Shown in pieces: positions 1-12,662 of a stretch of 64,000 nucleotides of DNA. Position numbers and translations under genes: made by a program. Location of the stretch: the NCBI GenBank assembly GCA_009617715.1, contig VTFK01000008.1, forward strand, positions 2,604,001 through 2,668,000, written 5' to 3'. The notes under the pieces are model-generated. The model was not told where the DNA came from and searched no databases. It saw nothing but the letters and a program-made list of their open reading frames with translations. The DNA is from Plectrocnemia conspersa. Its lineage: Eukaryota > Arthropoda > Insecta > Trichoptera > Polycentropodidae. Positions within the stretch are counted from its first letter, which is position 1, and each line of letters begins with the position of its first letter.

Positions 1-3000
1 ATATTACATAAATGAACAAAAACCACTGGATAATTTATAGTAATAATAAAATTAAATATGAACTAAAAAGAAAAAACGCGCATTATTTCCGTAAAGGATT
101 TTGGACCATACAAACCTCGCTACAATCCCATAAATAACACGAGTTTTAACAGTAAATATTATCCGTCATTGAGAGAATTCCTTTGTGGCAAAACGGTCAC
201 CGTGACATTCCCAAAAATGCAATACGACCTTGAACGAACGAACGTCACTTTCTAAAGGCGTAGACCTATTTCGCCGATCTATGAAGCGATTGAATGATCG
301 CTGCATAATTGCGATTGGTTGGCAAGACTTATAGCCTTGTACTCCGGTGAGGCAGTCAGAGTCGCGAAGTCACTCAAAGAGATCAGCAGATTCACCCCGC
401 CTGACAGACGCAAAGATACGAACGATCATCGCAATAAGAGGAACTGCCTCCTGACACTCGCTGCAGACAGCTACAAGAATGCTGAGGATCGTCCACGGAC
501 ATCATCCCTGCGCCAGCTTCACCACCGCTTGGAGAAAACGTCTCACCATTAATCGTCCGACGCACGTAAATCAATATTGTAATAAAAGCTCGAGTCTCAT
601 TGGCTACAAATTCACATCCCTAAGGTTCCTAAACCGTAAATGTGAATTCAATAAAATAATATTTATTTAATAAATTAGTTTTATGTGGGTATAAAAGGCC
701 GGGCCTTTATCGCACAGCCGCTCAGTCTATGTATTCGATATTTTTATTTAGTTAGATTCACTAACTACCACCTTTGACTTCCTTGAACTTTGTAGCAACT
801 CAAATGTACACAGCCAAAAATCACTTATATTTAAAAATTTATTATTTATTTTTTTGTCACAAATAAAATCGTCTCTATCTTAATATAGGTTTTTCATACT
901 TCCACTATTTTTATTTTTTACTCAAATTATATTATTTGTTAAAAAAATAAGTAAACTACATTATGTATTTTATAAATGCTTTAACTAGTGACTAAATAAA
1001 AGTTATTTATATTATAAAATATTTAATATTTATATTATAAATTATGTATTTTATTCTTATAATTTCACATATATATAATATGACAGGAAATGTAAAAGTG
1101 GCGGTGGAAATTTTCCATTTTCCATATGTCGCATCGAATTCACATCCGTGTTGGTGAAAAAGCGATTTGATGGAGTGCAAGAATTATTATTGAACAAAAA
1201 CCTTTCACGTTCGATTGTTCACTGCACAATATGCAAAAACGTGATATAATACAATTTTGCGAATAATACAATATACATATTATACAAGTATATAGAACGT
1301 TAGTTTGGAGTAAAATATTTCAGTTAAAAAAAACTATTGTTTTTTATGTTAAATAAATTAAAAAAATAAAAAAAAAATTATAAACTTATATTTATATATG
1401 TAATATATAAAATAATATCAATAAGTAATAAAAAGTGTATGAATATTTTTTTTCTGATCTACGAAAAGCTCACAAGTCATAACGTTACATTTCATTTTAT
1501 TTGATATAAATCTATAATATCACTTAGGCCATTTTGCGATGTGACATTCAGCGCAATGTCACATCGAGAACGAAGCATGTTTCTGATATTTGACATACGG
1601 TTTCGGTGGATTTCTTCGTCGAATTTCGCCTATCGTTCATTGTCACTAACTTTTTGCCTTTCGCCTCCGAATTTTCGTAATATTTGATATTCATTCCACC
1701 GATGCCGCACTATATGTCAATGCCAGACTGACAAATGAATCTTCTACGTTTCAATTTGTCAGATTCACATTTCTGACAATGCATAATAAAGCATTAATTC
1801 GGACCGACGCGTATTTTTCATACCCCTTATCGTCGAAACACATACATATCTAGCTATAAAAATAATCACGTAACGTACTAAAAATTGTGGGAGTTGGATA
1901 CATAGTACCATATTGGGAAATTGAGAAATGACTCGTTTTACAAATCACTCTTAATTTTAATATCTATAAATAAATATAAAGTTTTGATAATATAAAAAAA
2001 AATCATCAAATTAAAAGCAATATATTACAGCACTAAAAAGGCAGGCTTTTTATTAAACTAGTATTATTTTTTTTAATAACAGCACTTTTTTTATCTATTC
2101 ATCTACGTAAAATATCCTAAACCATCAAAATATGAGGACACACTCGAAGGCCATAAAAAACTTTTATATGAGAAATTTAAAAGTTTTTATTTATGATTTT
2201 CATTAATAATTTTGCGGGTTAAATAATTTATATTGCAGAAAGAATGTTTTATAGGTAATTTGGGTAGATATATAGAGCTTATATTTTATTTAAACTTTAA
2301 ACTTATTTTTTTTATATTTTAATTGAATCGTTAAATTACGCTTTTAGCTACGAACGTGTATAAAATGAATTAAATAGTAGCCCTAAACTCGGCGACAAAG
2401 TAAAGAAGAACATAAATAAAAGAAAGAGGGGGGGATACGCGCTTTCTCAAAAGGTTAATGCCAATGTCCCTCTTTGTCAGTCGACCTCTGTATTCTCTGA
2501 AGGAAACCGTAAATCTTGGACAAAACGCGACTTTGTACTTAATAGTAAATTTTATTCGTTAGCGCAAATAGGGCCAAGTCGAGCAAAGCTAAAAATACAA
2601 AACGTATGAAAAAATCGAGCAGTATTCGTAAACATAAGTTTGCAAGAAAAGAGCTAGTGGAGGTAGGATTTCTTCGGCAATTTCAAAATGTGCTAATGAG
2701 AAAATTCTCAAACTATCGATGCTGTTTTATTTGTAAACGGCTCACTAACAAGCGGCGCCCGGTTAAAATGAAAATCTAGCAGTTTGTACGGCCATTAAGC
2801 CCTCTATCGACGGTGTTATTGAGTTTCAAAAGTTCACTTCTTTGGCCCGCCAGAGTAAACTCTGAAAATTTATTATTACTTATACACTCAAAGAGCGCAA
2901 GGCTCGCCCAAAGTTGCTGGCGAGCTGCATAAATTTCTACGAACCGAAATAAAAAAAAGTACAATATAAAAACATCCGAAGAAAATTAAAAGAGCGTCTC

Positions 3001-4137
3001 CAAGTATCGTTAACTCGCTAAGTCGTAAAATGATTTAATTTATTAAATATGACTAATAAAATTCTACAGAACGATGGTCACGAATCTTAACTTAAACAGA
3101 TTATAATATCTTTAAAATCTTTGATGAGTAACAAAAAGGTATGACTTGCTTGAATTTTATTTTTACTATTTAATTTAAAACACAAAAAAGTGCAATTCAA
3201 ATTAATTTATGACTGTATGTTTTAAATTAAATAGTAAATTATTATTATATGCTCAATATTCTACTTTGTAAATCGTATCGCTTTGTACGAATATAATAAT
3301 ACACGTAAACAAAGGAATATATTTAATTATAATTAATAAAAATAAAAATGAAGTTGGCACGATGATTTTCGAGCCTCCGCTAATGTATTCTTTTGTTGTC
3401 GACCAATGAAAAATAAGCATTCAAATATAAAACAAAATGGCCGACATCAACGTGACAACAGTTTTAAATAAGTATTATTTATTAATAAAATGTTGCTACG
3501 CGACGATAATTTTCATTAATTCGTCATGTGCGTTGTTCGATTCGACTGAATATAAATATACGGATTGCAAATTAACTAGGTATGTTATAACTATGAAAAT
3601 GAAATATATACATAATGTGTGTAAGGATTATAATAATACATTGATTTAACTAGATAAGCCATCTTCGTAATGAAATCATCAAATTTTGAATTCCCATCGA
3701 CGGGCTCCGAGGCCGAAAAGTGAGTTTTTCCTTTTATAATACATAAACATTATCATTGCTTCCGATTTAATGCACATATACGTTAGATTTGACTGAACCA
3801 GGTACGTTTTAAATGTGAGCATGTAATATATACTTTAGAGGTTAATGTCGATCAAACCGTATAAATGCTAATAAACGTATTTTTTATTTATTGATATTTG
3901 GGGATACTATATTTCATGACGATCGTGTGACAATGATTGTGATGCAGTTGGTTATTTAATTTAAAACCATTATAGCAGCAAAAAATATTCACCTAGAACG
4001 TTCCGTTCCGAGCGACGACTCACAATATACATATGTATAAATATGTGATCTCATACCTGGAATAATCGATAGCCAAAATATTTAAAAGTGGGTTATTTTT
4101 AATTCCACTGTGGCAAAATATGTATACGTCATGGTTT
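1..4137. other. Gene-poor A+T-rich stretch with GC-richer islands
   Basis: I see no convincing gene here. Short open frames, such as a 70-codon frame starting at 3437, have no recognisable family or splice context. GC-richer blocks at about 160-560, 1540-1800 and 2370-2960 stand out from the A+T background. They could be non-coding regulatory DNA or old transposon sequence. The 1540-1800 block carries many TGACA/TGTCA pentamers on both strands, which hints at an old inverted-repeat element. Confidence 0.4.
690..727 (+). promoter_or_regulatory. Candidate core promoter: TATA box plus arthropod initiator
   Basis: TATAAAAG at 690-697 is followed by the palindromic GC-rich stretch AAGGCCGGGCCTTT and then TCAGTC at 722-727, which fits the arthropod initiator TCAGTY. 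The T of TATA to A of the initiator is 34 bp, a few bases longer than usual. No gene was recognised downstream, so this could also be the promoter of an LTR or other transposable element. Confidence 0.3.
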
Positions 4138-4920
4138 TTAATCAATTTTTGTTCTGTGCCAAAATAGCCAAATCCAAGATTCAGTTACATCATACTTATG
4201 TAGTATGTTATTTATAAAAAATAATTGAAATAGTGCAATATAATACCTTTGTAGAGTATTATTTTTTGTATTTCTTATCCTTGATAATATATTTATTTTT
4301 TTGATTAAGTTATTACAATGTTTCATAAAACTAAATATTTAAAATTATCAACTATTTCTATAATAGACTTACCAATAACTATTTCTATATTATTATCTAT
4401 CATATATTTAAAAATAATAAACGTACATTATTTTTTTCTGTTATATTACAAACAGATTTATTTTACATTTAAAATATTATTAATTGTAGCTTAATATATA
4501 TTATAAACAACAATGGTAATACTTTGCACTCTTGTGGTAGACTCTGAAGAATAAATATCACTAATCCTATCCTTTTGTTTTCTCTTTTTTAAATAATTAT
4601 CATACCATATTAAAACTATTTCATTTATACCTTTAATCTGTAAGTTCTTTAACTTTACTTATGTTTATTGTTTCATAAGCTCTCTTGAAATCCAAGTAAA
4701 TTGCTATTTATTATTTTATGCTTATCCTTGTCCAACAACCAATCTTTTATTACTACTTGTAATGCAGTCTCTGTCTGAATCCCATTTGTTGTTCACACAA
4801 ATTGTTTTGTAAAATAACAATATACTTCCATTGTTTGCTTACTACTTCTTTCATTATCTTTTCAATATAAGGCAACACATTAGCTAACTAAGCAAACTCT
4901 CTTCCATCACCCTAACATGG
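4138..4920 (-). mobile_element. Degenerate non-LTR retrotransposon reverse transcriptase
   Basis: Reverse-strand translation in shifting frames gives pieces of a CR1/Jockey-type reverse transcriptase. Near 4,770-4,870 there is an EQQMGFRQ segment, where the family has EQ-SGFR. Next comes DWLLDKDKHK and then, after frame changes, LLGFQESL, where the family has the catalytic LDF-KAF/Y palm motif. The end nearest 4,138 gives LIKKINILSRIRNTK, like the post-palm helix of the 18.6-kb copy. Stops and frameshifts show it is dead. Confidence 0.6.
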
Positions 4921-7343
4921 TTTAATGAAATGTTTTTGAAAGTTGCTATAAATAAGTAAATTGGTGTGATACTTTTATATATATTATAAATATTTTTTTA
5001 ATATTTTTCTAAAGTGAACATAACATTTCGACCAGTGCTTGTCGATATTCTTACCCTTTCCTTTTTACGGCATAGACAAGCGCCTCTTGGGACGTAAGAA
5101 GCCGACATCTATCTCCGGCGTTCTTCGATGGAAACTTTAGTTGCAATTTCAATTCGCTGATGTAAAATTTTATTCAAATAACAAACTCCCGGTGGAGCTT
5201 CGGATCTATGTACAAACATACAAATTTATATATATACATATGTATATTTACGGAGAATCAGGAAATACGGCGGTTTTATGCCGAATATGCAGTGTACATT
5301 AAAACACCCCAAGAGATGCAAGTTTTAATTACAATATATCGAATTTCAAGTTTAAAATAATTTGTGATTTACGTGACTGTTACGTGATAAAATATTAGAA
5401 TTAGATTTTGCATATTTATAAGAACAGCTCGAGGGATTAATAGCAACATGAATAACTCCACACTAACTAAATAATATTCTGTATAATCTTGTGTCATCCA
5501 TTTTATACAAAATTGGTATAGTTAATTACTAAATAATGAAAAAACTTGTCTGAAAATATCCGTAAGAGGCTTTCATAATAAATGATTTGATTTGATTTTT
5601 ACACTACATATCAATGCCCTTAAGATCATTTTATTGAAATAAATGACTAAGTAATTGGATGGTGAACTACTAAAAATCGGTACTTAGCCACTTAATTTTG
5701 AACAAGTTTGGTATATCCTTCATTGTTTTAAGATATTTTATATTTTATTTAATTCTTTTCAACCATCTATGTTTTCATAATTTTAACATAAGAAAAGTGG
5801 CACTATTCCGTAATTCTCCCCCAATTTACAAAACGTCATCGATATGCCACTGAAAACGTCTATGACGCTTTAATTTATGTACATATATTAGTCACAGATT
5901 AGATCAATGACTGCGTGAAGCATTCTAGAGAATAAATAAAATTTTGCTAATTTTATAATATTTTTTAATGATATGTTCATTAACAGTATTCATTAACAAC
6001 TGATGGTTGTGAAACCGTACTTCAGGTGCTAATAGTATAATATATAAAGCCGGCTCACATATGGTGAATATGAAAAACATAACTTCACAAACACCTACTC
6101 GCGAATTTTATACCCTAAGTTTTCACATTTGCGAAAAGTTGCCATATAATCTAAGGTCAAGTCTCATAGATAACCTTCAGCGCGTATGATACAAGGGCGG
6201 TCCATCCCCTCGGCGGTCCAGGGGTGGTCCAGGGGCCGATCTTCCAGCGTTGGTGCAGTAGTAAAAGTTTAACTGTCACCTCCACCGCAATTTTATGGCT
6301 CCGTAGGGATTACGCAGACAATACTAAAGTCGAGGGTACCAGTCCAGCCGCACGTAAATGTAACGCCACTAGGAAAATGCATCCGCATAAGCCTATGGTC
6401 CAAATAAAAATCTACGACGCACACACATATGTGGCATAATCCTTGGAAAATTGCAAGTGCTTTTATAAGTTTTTCGTAAATAAAATTTATGAATTCAATT
6501 TTATTAATCAATTTTTTTTTTAATAATCGAATATCAATTAAATCGGTTTTCCCGGTATATGTGATTATGCGAAAAATATGTAATTATATTTCTAAAATAT
6601 TGTTTATAGAACAATGGCAATTTTTTGCAAATATTATTTGGTAATAAAAACGTATTTTTTAATTTGGCTAAATTCGTAATTCTTTGAGTAACAATTATAA
6701 AAAAATATTTGCCTTGCAATATCTGGACCTTTGAAAAGCAATTAAATGCTATTTTAACTGCAGTAAAATAATATTTTATTTTTCAATAATCGTTATGAAT
6801 ATTGTGTTGTATTATATATTTCTTCTGAATTTAGAAATAGTCATTTATAATTCAGGATTTATTGTTGTTTGTGATTTACATATTATTGGTAAGTTATCGA
6901 CTGCTTGTAGCTCTTGAAACCCGTCAATAACATTATTGTTTTATTTATATCTTATTAAATATAAATAAAATATTAGTATTAGATTTATTATTATTAGTAT
7001 TATATTTATTAAATAATTTTTTTTAGTATTATCAACTTTTACAAACACATTTTACAGGGAAAATTATGCTTCCTAATTATTAAGATGATGTCTGCGTCAT
7101 CCATGAATGGAAAATATGAATTCCAGACAAATTATAAATGCAGGAATTCACAATATTGGTTGTTAATTATATTCGTCTTGTTTTTGAGTGCTTCTTTATA
7201 AATTAAAATGTACGCGACATTGGATCGATGATCCTTATTTTTATTTTTTCGTAGCTAAATTCTTCTTCTCTTAAAAATATTATATAACTGTTCAAATGAT
7301 TATGGCATGAGTTTAAATCTGACGAATTGATTCATTAAAAGCG
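4921..7343. other. No gene seen; A+T-rich with two GC-richer islands
   Basis: No coding region is supported. GC-richer islands lie at about 5,020-5,260 and 6,190-6,440. The second holds internal direct copies of GGCGGTCCA/GGTGGTCCA and 71- and 72-codon frames on opposite strands with no recognisable product. Confidence 0.35.
5555..5612 (+). repeat. Retroposon-like 3' tail
   Basis: The string AGGCTTTCATAATAAATG followed by a GATTTGATTTGATTT repeat resembles the 3' terminus of Jockey-type non-LTR retrotransposons. These often end in AATAAATGATTTGATTTG-like microsatellites. No reverse transcriptase frame was recognised directly upstream, so this would be a 5'-truncated copy. Confidence 0.35.
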
Positions 7344-7559
7344 ATGTGTAAATGTCGTATTAAAAACTATAACTCGAGGAAGCTTTGCTTCGTCACTAGT
7401 CACTTTAATAATTTATTGCCGATTCGCATTATGTACCATACGCAAATTTGTAACGTCTTTGAATATGGCTTTATTGTCTGGAATACAAGTGAATTTAAAG
7501 AAAATATAAAAGATAGGTCGTATTCGTATTCGTATTTCTATACAGTACCTTTTTACTGA
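7344..7559 (+). pseudogene. Non-LTR reverse transcriptase remnant
   Basis: The frame contains NVFEYGFIVWNT, matching the (L)EYGS(I/V)VW motif found after the palm in Jockey/CR1/I-type reverse transcriptases. That motif is normally followed by an 'I--IE-VQ-KF' helix, here seen only as EFKENIK. Nothing else of the element can be followed, so this is a short relic. Confidence 0.4.
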
Positions 7560-8558
7560 AAGTTTTGGGTAACAACTCATCGCATTTTATTCGATTATTG
7601 TACTTGGAAAAGTTGTTTAAATAAAGCTCATTTTTAAAATATTCAAAAGTTCAGTCTGCTATATTGTCAGCAGCCAAATTTCGAGCTGTTTAACCATTAT
7701 AAGCTTTTGTAAATGTTTCAAAACAGAAGTAGCAGTATTTTTAGTACCTGACTAATCTTACGTATTGTCAAAAAACTGTTACTATCATGGTCTTTTTTTT
7801 AAGGTTGTCAGGCACAAGATGCACCGATGACTTCAAATTTTTCTCTCTCTCTGAATCTTTAGAATCGTATTAATTGTAATTATAACTACGGAATTAGCTA
7901 TTTTTTTATTTTGAATATTAAAATTAAATTATTAATGAACTTAATGGGATTGTTTTAATTGTGAATTAATTAATTAATGAAGATATTTTACAACGTTTTT
8001 GAGCAACATGTTTGTCATATTCGGGAGATATATTTAAAGTAGCTGTTTTTTAATATTTTCTAAATGATCGTCACTCAAACACAAGCGTTGCTTAATATTA
8101 ACAATGTATATAATTTAGAATCTCATATGTAAGTGCTCCCAAATATGCAGAAGGTTTTCAGTGCAACTTTGATAAGATTCTTGTACTTTTTACAGTCCAG
8201 ATATTTAAATAACTCTTGCAAGTTTATCTCTTTAGCTGCAAAACATTGCATTTCTTAAAATCTTCAACTACAAACAAATTGGTACGTTCTCTGGATTTAC
8301 AGAGAAAATGGGTCGAGCTTTAATTGTAATTATATTGCTTCATTTCTTAGTAATGTTTTAAGGCAATGGATCACTGAAGCACTCTTACTCCACCCAACCA
8401 TCTTATATCATCATTATGTCTATGTATCTCTTCAAGAAAAGCTTGGAATGTCCTATGTTTGAATGCTCTAATTCTTATACAATCGTATTTTAACGTCCTA
8501 AATATCATATTAAAAAACATGTAATCTTTAAAATCTAAAAAACTTCATCATAGTTTAG
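7560..8558. other. No gene seen
   Basis: A+T-rich sequence with no supported open frame, RNA gene or clear repeat. Confidence 0.35.
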
Positions 8559-9467
8559 CAAATATATTTTTGAGAGTTAGATGTTAGAGTACGCTCGGGA
8601 TAAGGATGCCGGTTTGTTATTGTGTGTGTGTACATGTATATGAGAGAGAGAAGCGATGTAGCGTGTACTTCGTTGTCTCGCTTTCTCTTTTAAGGACAGT
8701 CGCTGATTCGTCAACGCTGGTATTCGTCATTAAAGTGCAGTGTGGGACAGAAGTTCGATCTTCTCTAGTGATTTATTTTAAATAATTTTGTGTTGATATT
8801 GGCTTAACCCAGATATGCCCAGTGTCCCATGGGTAGGTCACTAAGCTCGTGCCACTGTTTTTTATTTATAAATGAAATTTTAAGAGAACAAAATTTCTTG
8901 GGCATATCTGGGTTAATTGATATCAAGGCTTCAAATATACACTGTAAGTTATTCGTTCTCTTACCCGTGGATTAAAATATTTTAATTATTTTTCCATTAA
9001 TCCGTAAGTTGTTGGTTTTTTTACACTATTCTCTGTAAGGCTTAAAAATGTTATTATTCTTATCGTTGCGCCAATGATAATTTTTTAATTTATTCAATGG
9101 ATTCTAATGATTTAATAGAGTCGTCGAGCCATTAAACAATCTGCGAATAATTTCTTTCCCCATTTTATATCTTTTTGCTTTTGAAGAATAACTAAAGACT
9201 TCATTATTTTTTTGATTTTGAATTTTGCAAACATTTAATTAATGACGTCAATGTCTGGTTTCTTCGATTATATAATATATTTTTAATTGTCCGTTGAAAT
9301 TTCCAACTTAGCTCAGATGTATGTATGTTAAATAAAAATATATTTTCTTTTAAAATAAAAAAATTAAATATTCTGAGCGAAATTGTTTTGAGCCACATAC
9401 TTCACGCACACAATAACAAACTGGAATCCTTATCCCGAGTGTACTCTAGCTCTCAAAAATATATTTG
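8559..9467. mobile_element. 909-bp element with about 65-70-bp terminal inverted repeats
   Basis: The left end (8559-8629) reads CAAATATATTTTTGAGAG, then AGAGTAC-CTCGGGATAAGGAT, then GTTTGTTATTGTGTG. The reverse complement of 9403-9467 repeats the same string with a few mismatches and a small indel. This is a non-autonomous DNA transposon. The flanks do not show a clear target duplication, so the superfamily is open. A GA/GT-rich segment lies inside the left arm, and a second, nested element sits at 8808-8912. No transposase frame was recognised inside. Confidence 0.7.
8808..8912. mobile_element. 105-bp piggyBac-like MITE flanked by TTAA
   Basis: The element starts CCCAGATATGCCCA and ends TGGGCATATCTGGG, a perfect 14-bp terminal inverted repeat. 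It is bounded on both sides by TTAA (8804-8807 and 8913-8916). TTAA target duplication plus termini beginning CCC is the hallmark of the piggyBac superfamily. It is far too short to encode a transposase. It lies inside the larger inverted-repeat element at 8559-9467, so it inserted later. Confidence 0.75.
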
Positions 9468-11929
9468 GTAACAATAGATTTGTACATATTTTCATCAAAG
9501 ATCAAAGCTAAATAATATCAAAAATAAAATTAAGTAACTTTTTATTAGCTTGAAGAACATACCTTTCGATGTTTATTCCACGTCAAATTAATATTGTGAA
9601 ATTTATAAAATATCAGTTTAACTTTCATATGTTTGGTATAATTTTCAGTATTTTTTCAACTAGTGATACAGCATAAAATCAGTTTTGTATGGAGTGTATT
9701 TATGTCCTATGATATCATGATCGTGTCATATATTTTTATTGTCCTTCTAATAATAAATAATTATTATGCATATTAGGTTCCTTTCTTTTCCTTAAAAAAA
9801 ATAAACTGATACTATATGAGCTTAAGATGATATATCTCAAAAACCCATATTATTTTAAATAAGTTCTGGGTTTGTACAATTTGATTTTAATATTTTTTAT
9901 TTAATTTTCTATACTATTACTTGTTCGTGAATTATGGATATTTATTAAAATAATATTTATCTAAAATAAAACATATTTGTATTTATATTTATATATTTAA
10001 ATATTATGCAATTTTGTACGATTTAAATTGCGTTTATGTTTTTTGCTCGTTCCATTAAAAATAAAACGCTCAATGCACTATTTTCCCAATGCAAAGCATT
10101 TCAACGCTGCGTTTAATTGTTGTCATGAGATTTTCACATGTCCCCTGTCACATACCGAATATAAAATGTTTTATCATCGACCAGAGGACACGTTTTCGCC
10201 CTGAAAATGCTGTAAACTTTTATTTCTTGCCAGCTATGTTCGTTTTATTTTTATTTTGTCTGCCTTTATTCTACTAGATTTTGATGAAACAAATATGACA
10301 CATGGATTGTTTTTTATACCATGTAATATTGAAATTTAAAACGCGTATAATATTTTCCATTATGTATTAAATTAATTAAATTTTTAAATAAATCTAATGT
10401 GGTATTATTAATGAAATAATCAATTTACTGTGAATCAATAGGTCTAGACTTATCTTATCTAACACTAGAATCAATGGTCGTATTTAAACACTGCCAAAAC
10501 TTTTTCAATGAACGATGAAAGGCTATATCCGGATTTAGTTACAAAAGTTAAAAGCAGATCCCACAGGTAACTTCCGCAGGACGTGCCAAAATTCATATTG
10601 CCTCCGGTCTTCCGGTGTAATATTTAATTTAGTAGTAAATTCTGTATATTTTTGTCTAATACATAATACATAATTATGAATTACAAAATATATGCATTTG
10701 ATACATTTTTTAGAAAAATTATTTCAGCTAAATTAAACTTACGCATAATCAACTCATCCATAAAAAAAAGACATTTTCGTTTATGTTTTTGGGCCAAATG
10801 TATATATTTATCCAACGGTTTAATATGTTGCGTTCCGCAGGGTGCTATGTTTTTATCGTGTTAATTAGTCCCATGATTAATGTCCCTTAAACCTGCGCCA
10901 CACACAAAAAGGGTTAAGAGCCCTCGGACATTCATCCTAATTTAGATTATATGCATACGATTTTCTCGAAAATAAAAAGTAAGCCTTCTTTGCCCTTTTA
11001 ACCGTGTAGCAATTTCAAAATATAATTTCACATTACACACTTCAGCATAAGTTATATTTATTTATATAACATGTATTATATCGAAACGAATGCGTTCGGT
11101 GAAGTTGTGCGAGTCACGAAAATATTTCTCATTAATGGCTTTCATAATGTAATCCCCAAATGATGTAACACTTAATTAGCGCCCTCTGTTCTCTCCTCTT
11201 CTCTCGGCCACCTCCGAAAGTCCACCCCATCTATCTGCCCTAATACGAATTTACGACACCCCAAACCCGCTCGCTTCTTCTTGTTCTGCGATTATGGCCG
11301 AAAGTTGTTATTTTATGAAATGACATCGTGAAAGGGAATCTCATCAGCGTTAAAACTCGCCCATTCGCTTTTCATTAAGCAATAATTTTATTTACTTATT
11401 TATAGCGAATTTATAATACTCTTGAAATTGAATCTCATTCTTAACTTAAAAATCGTAAACGCTATGAGCTTATCATAATAATTACACGTGATTCTTCGTT
11501 CAATAATAATAAAGCTTGTAAATCGTCATTGTAGTCGTGAAACTTGCACATGTCTGTCTTCTCAAAAAGTTGGAACGTCTGTGCGCTCAATTTGAGAGAG
11601 ATAAGAAACACTCTCGCGTCTCCCCTAAAAGATATCGCTAGGTATAATAATACACAAATAACGTGTTTAATTCCGACGAAATAAATTGCGTCGAGGCAAA
11701 AAGCTTTATTTAATAAATGCCTATCTGAATGATATGTATTTTCACAAACAGAAAGGTTCAAAATTAAGTTTATGTAATTTATTGCGATTAATTACACTAA
11801 TATTAACTAAATTTACTTAATTAGTAACGAATTAAATTTTACTACATACGAAGAATAGCTCTAAAGCTACGGTCAACGAAGTCTTCGAAGACGCGTTGTC
11901 GAAGGTCTGCGCCCCCAGACACGAATTTT
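9468..11929. other. No gene seen; GC-richer island at 11,160-11,350
   Basis: No coding region is supported. The island at about 11,160-11,350 is unusually GC- and pyrimidine-rich for the region and could be regulatory. A frame at 10,676-10,864 ends in CCVPQGAMF, which resembles the GVPQG motif of reverse transcriptases, but nothing around it confirms a retroposon. Confidence 0.35.
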
Positions 11930-12181
11930 CTAATACCGTGTACACAGTGACATATTTACTAGTGTTTTCATTATTCTACAAATATTTATAAAATATATTT
12001 TTTTAATGTCTTTGAAATTACTTTTAGTTGATTTTGGTAAATCGTTATATGTTTTAAATGCAATATATTTTAAATAATTTATGCCAAGCTTCACAGAAAA
12101 TGGTTGAGGGATGTTTAAATCATCGGCAGATCTAATTTCATAATTATGTAGCTCTTTTCTAAATTTAAATTTAATATGCAT
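11930..12181 (-). pseudogene. Non-LTR reverse transcriptase C-terminal remnant
   Basis: The 83-codon frame contains HNYEIRSADDLNIP, then about 20 residues later FKTYNDLPKSTK. This is the arrangement HNYNTR--N-L--P ... KLWNSLP--I seen at the end of CR1/Jockey-type reverse transcriptases. The upstream palm domain is not seen on this strand, so the copy is 5'-truncated. Confidence 0.6.
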
Positions 12182-12389
12182 ATGTTTATCAATCGCTTAA
12201 TTGTCGAATATTACGTTAACTTTTAGCGAATTCCTTCTATCAACATTAGTTTTAAAGTTAAAAAAGCAAAGCTATTTTTATACAATATCCTTTGTCGTAG
12301 ACGTACTTTATTTTCTATTGATATTTTCTTACTAAAATGTGATAAATCATTAATGAAAATGCATTTTTTGTGAATTATCACATATAAAA

Positions 12390-12662
12390 GGACGGAATAG
12401 CGTATTCCGTAACGTCTCAGACTAGTAACTCTAAGGTTGCGGGTTCAAGCCCCGGCAGCGGCACTCGAATTTCAAGCCCCGACAGCGGCCCCAGCTGCAG
12501 TGACATCAATTGCACATAATAATTTATAATTATTAATATTGATGTAACCGATACTTTCAGTATGGTGGTTAATACTTACTTGTAGGTATTCATCTTACTC
12601 AGTTGGTACAGATTTGTCCGTTGTAACGCATTGGGCTTACGCCTGTCATAAATAAAAATATT
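12390..12662 (+). repeat. tRNA-derived SINE
   Basis: A tRNA-like head carries a pol III B-box-like GGTTCAAGCC at 12,442-12,451. It is followed by a body with TTGGTACAGATTTGTCC and TTGTAACGCATTGGGCTT and an A-rich end. The head recurs on the minus strand near 48,930. The tail recurs near 15,840-15,945, 37,540-37,645 and 48,860-48,890, so this is a dispersed family and not a single tRNA gene. A second copy of the TTCAAGCCCCG-CAGCGGC motif follows the first within 40 bp. Confidence 0.65.

Noticed and set aside
319..574. Overlapping 60-77-codon frames on both strands
   Set aside because: Open on both strands at once in a GC-richer block and without any family resemblance or splice context; expected by composition.
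10676..10864. CCVPQGAMF, resembling the reverse transcriptase GVPQG motif
   Set aside because: Only five residues match and no palm or flanking motif is visible; kept as a remark, not a feature. The same applies to EGVPQGAPF at 16,847-16,873.
12421..12470. A functional tRNA gene
   Set aside because: The B box is good, but no cloverleaf closes around it and the same head recurs at 48.9 kb with a SINE tail.
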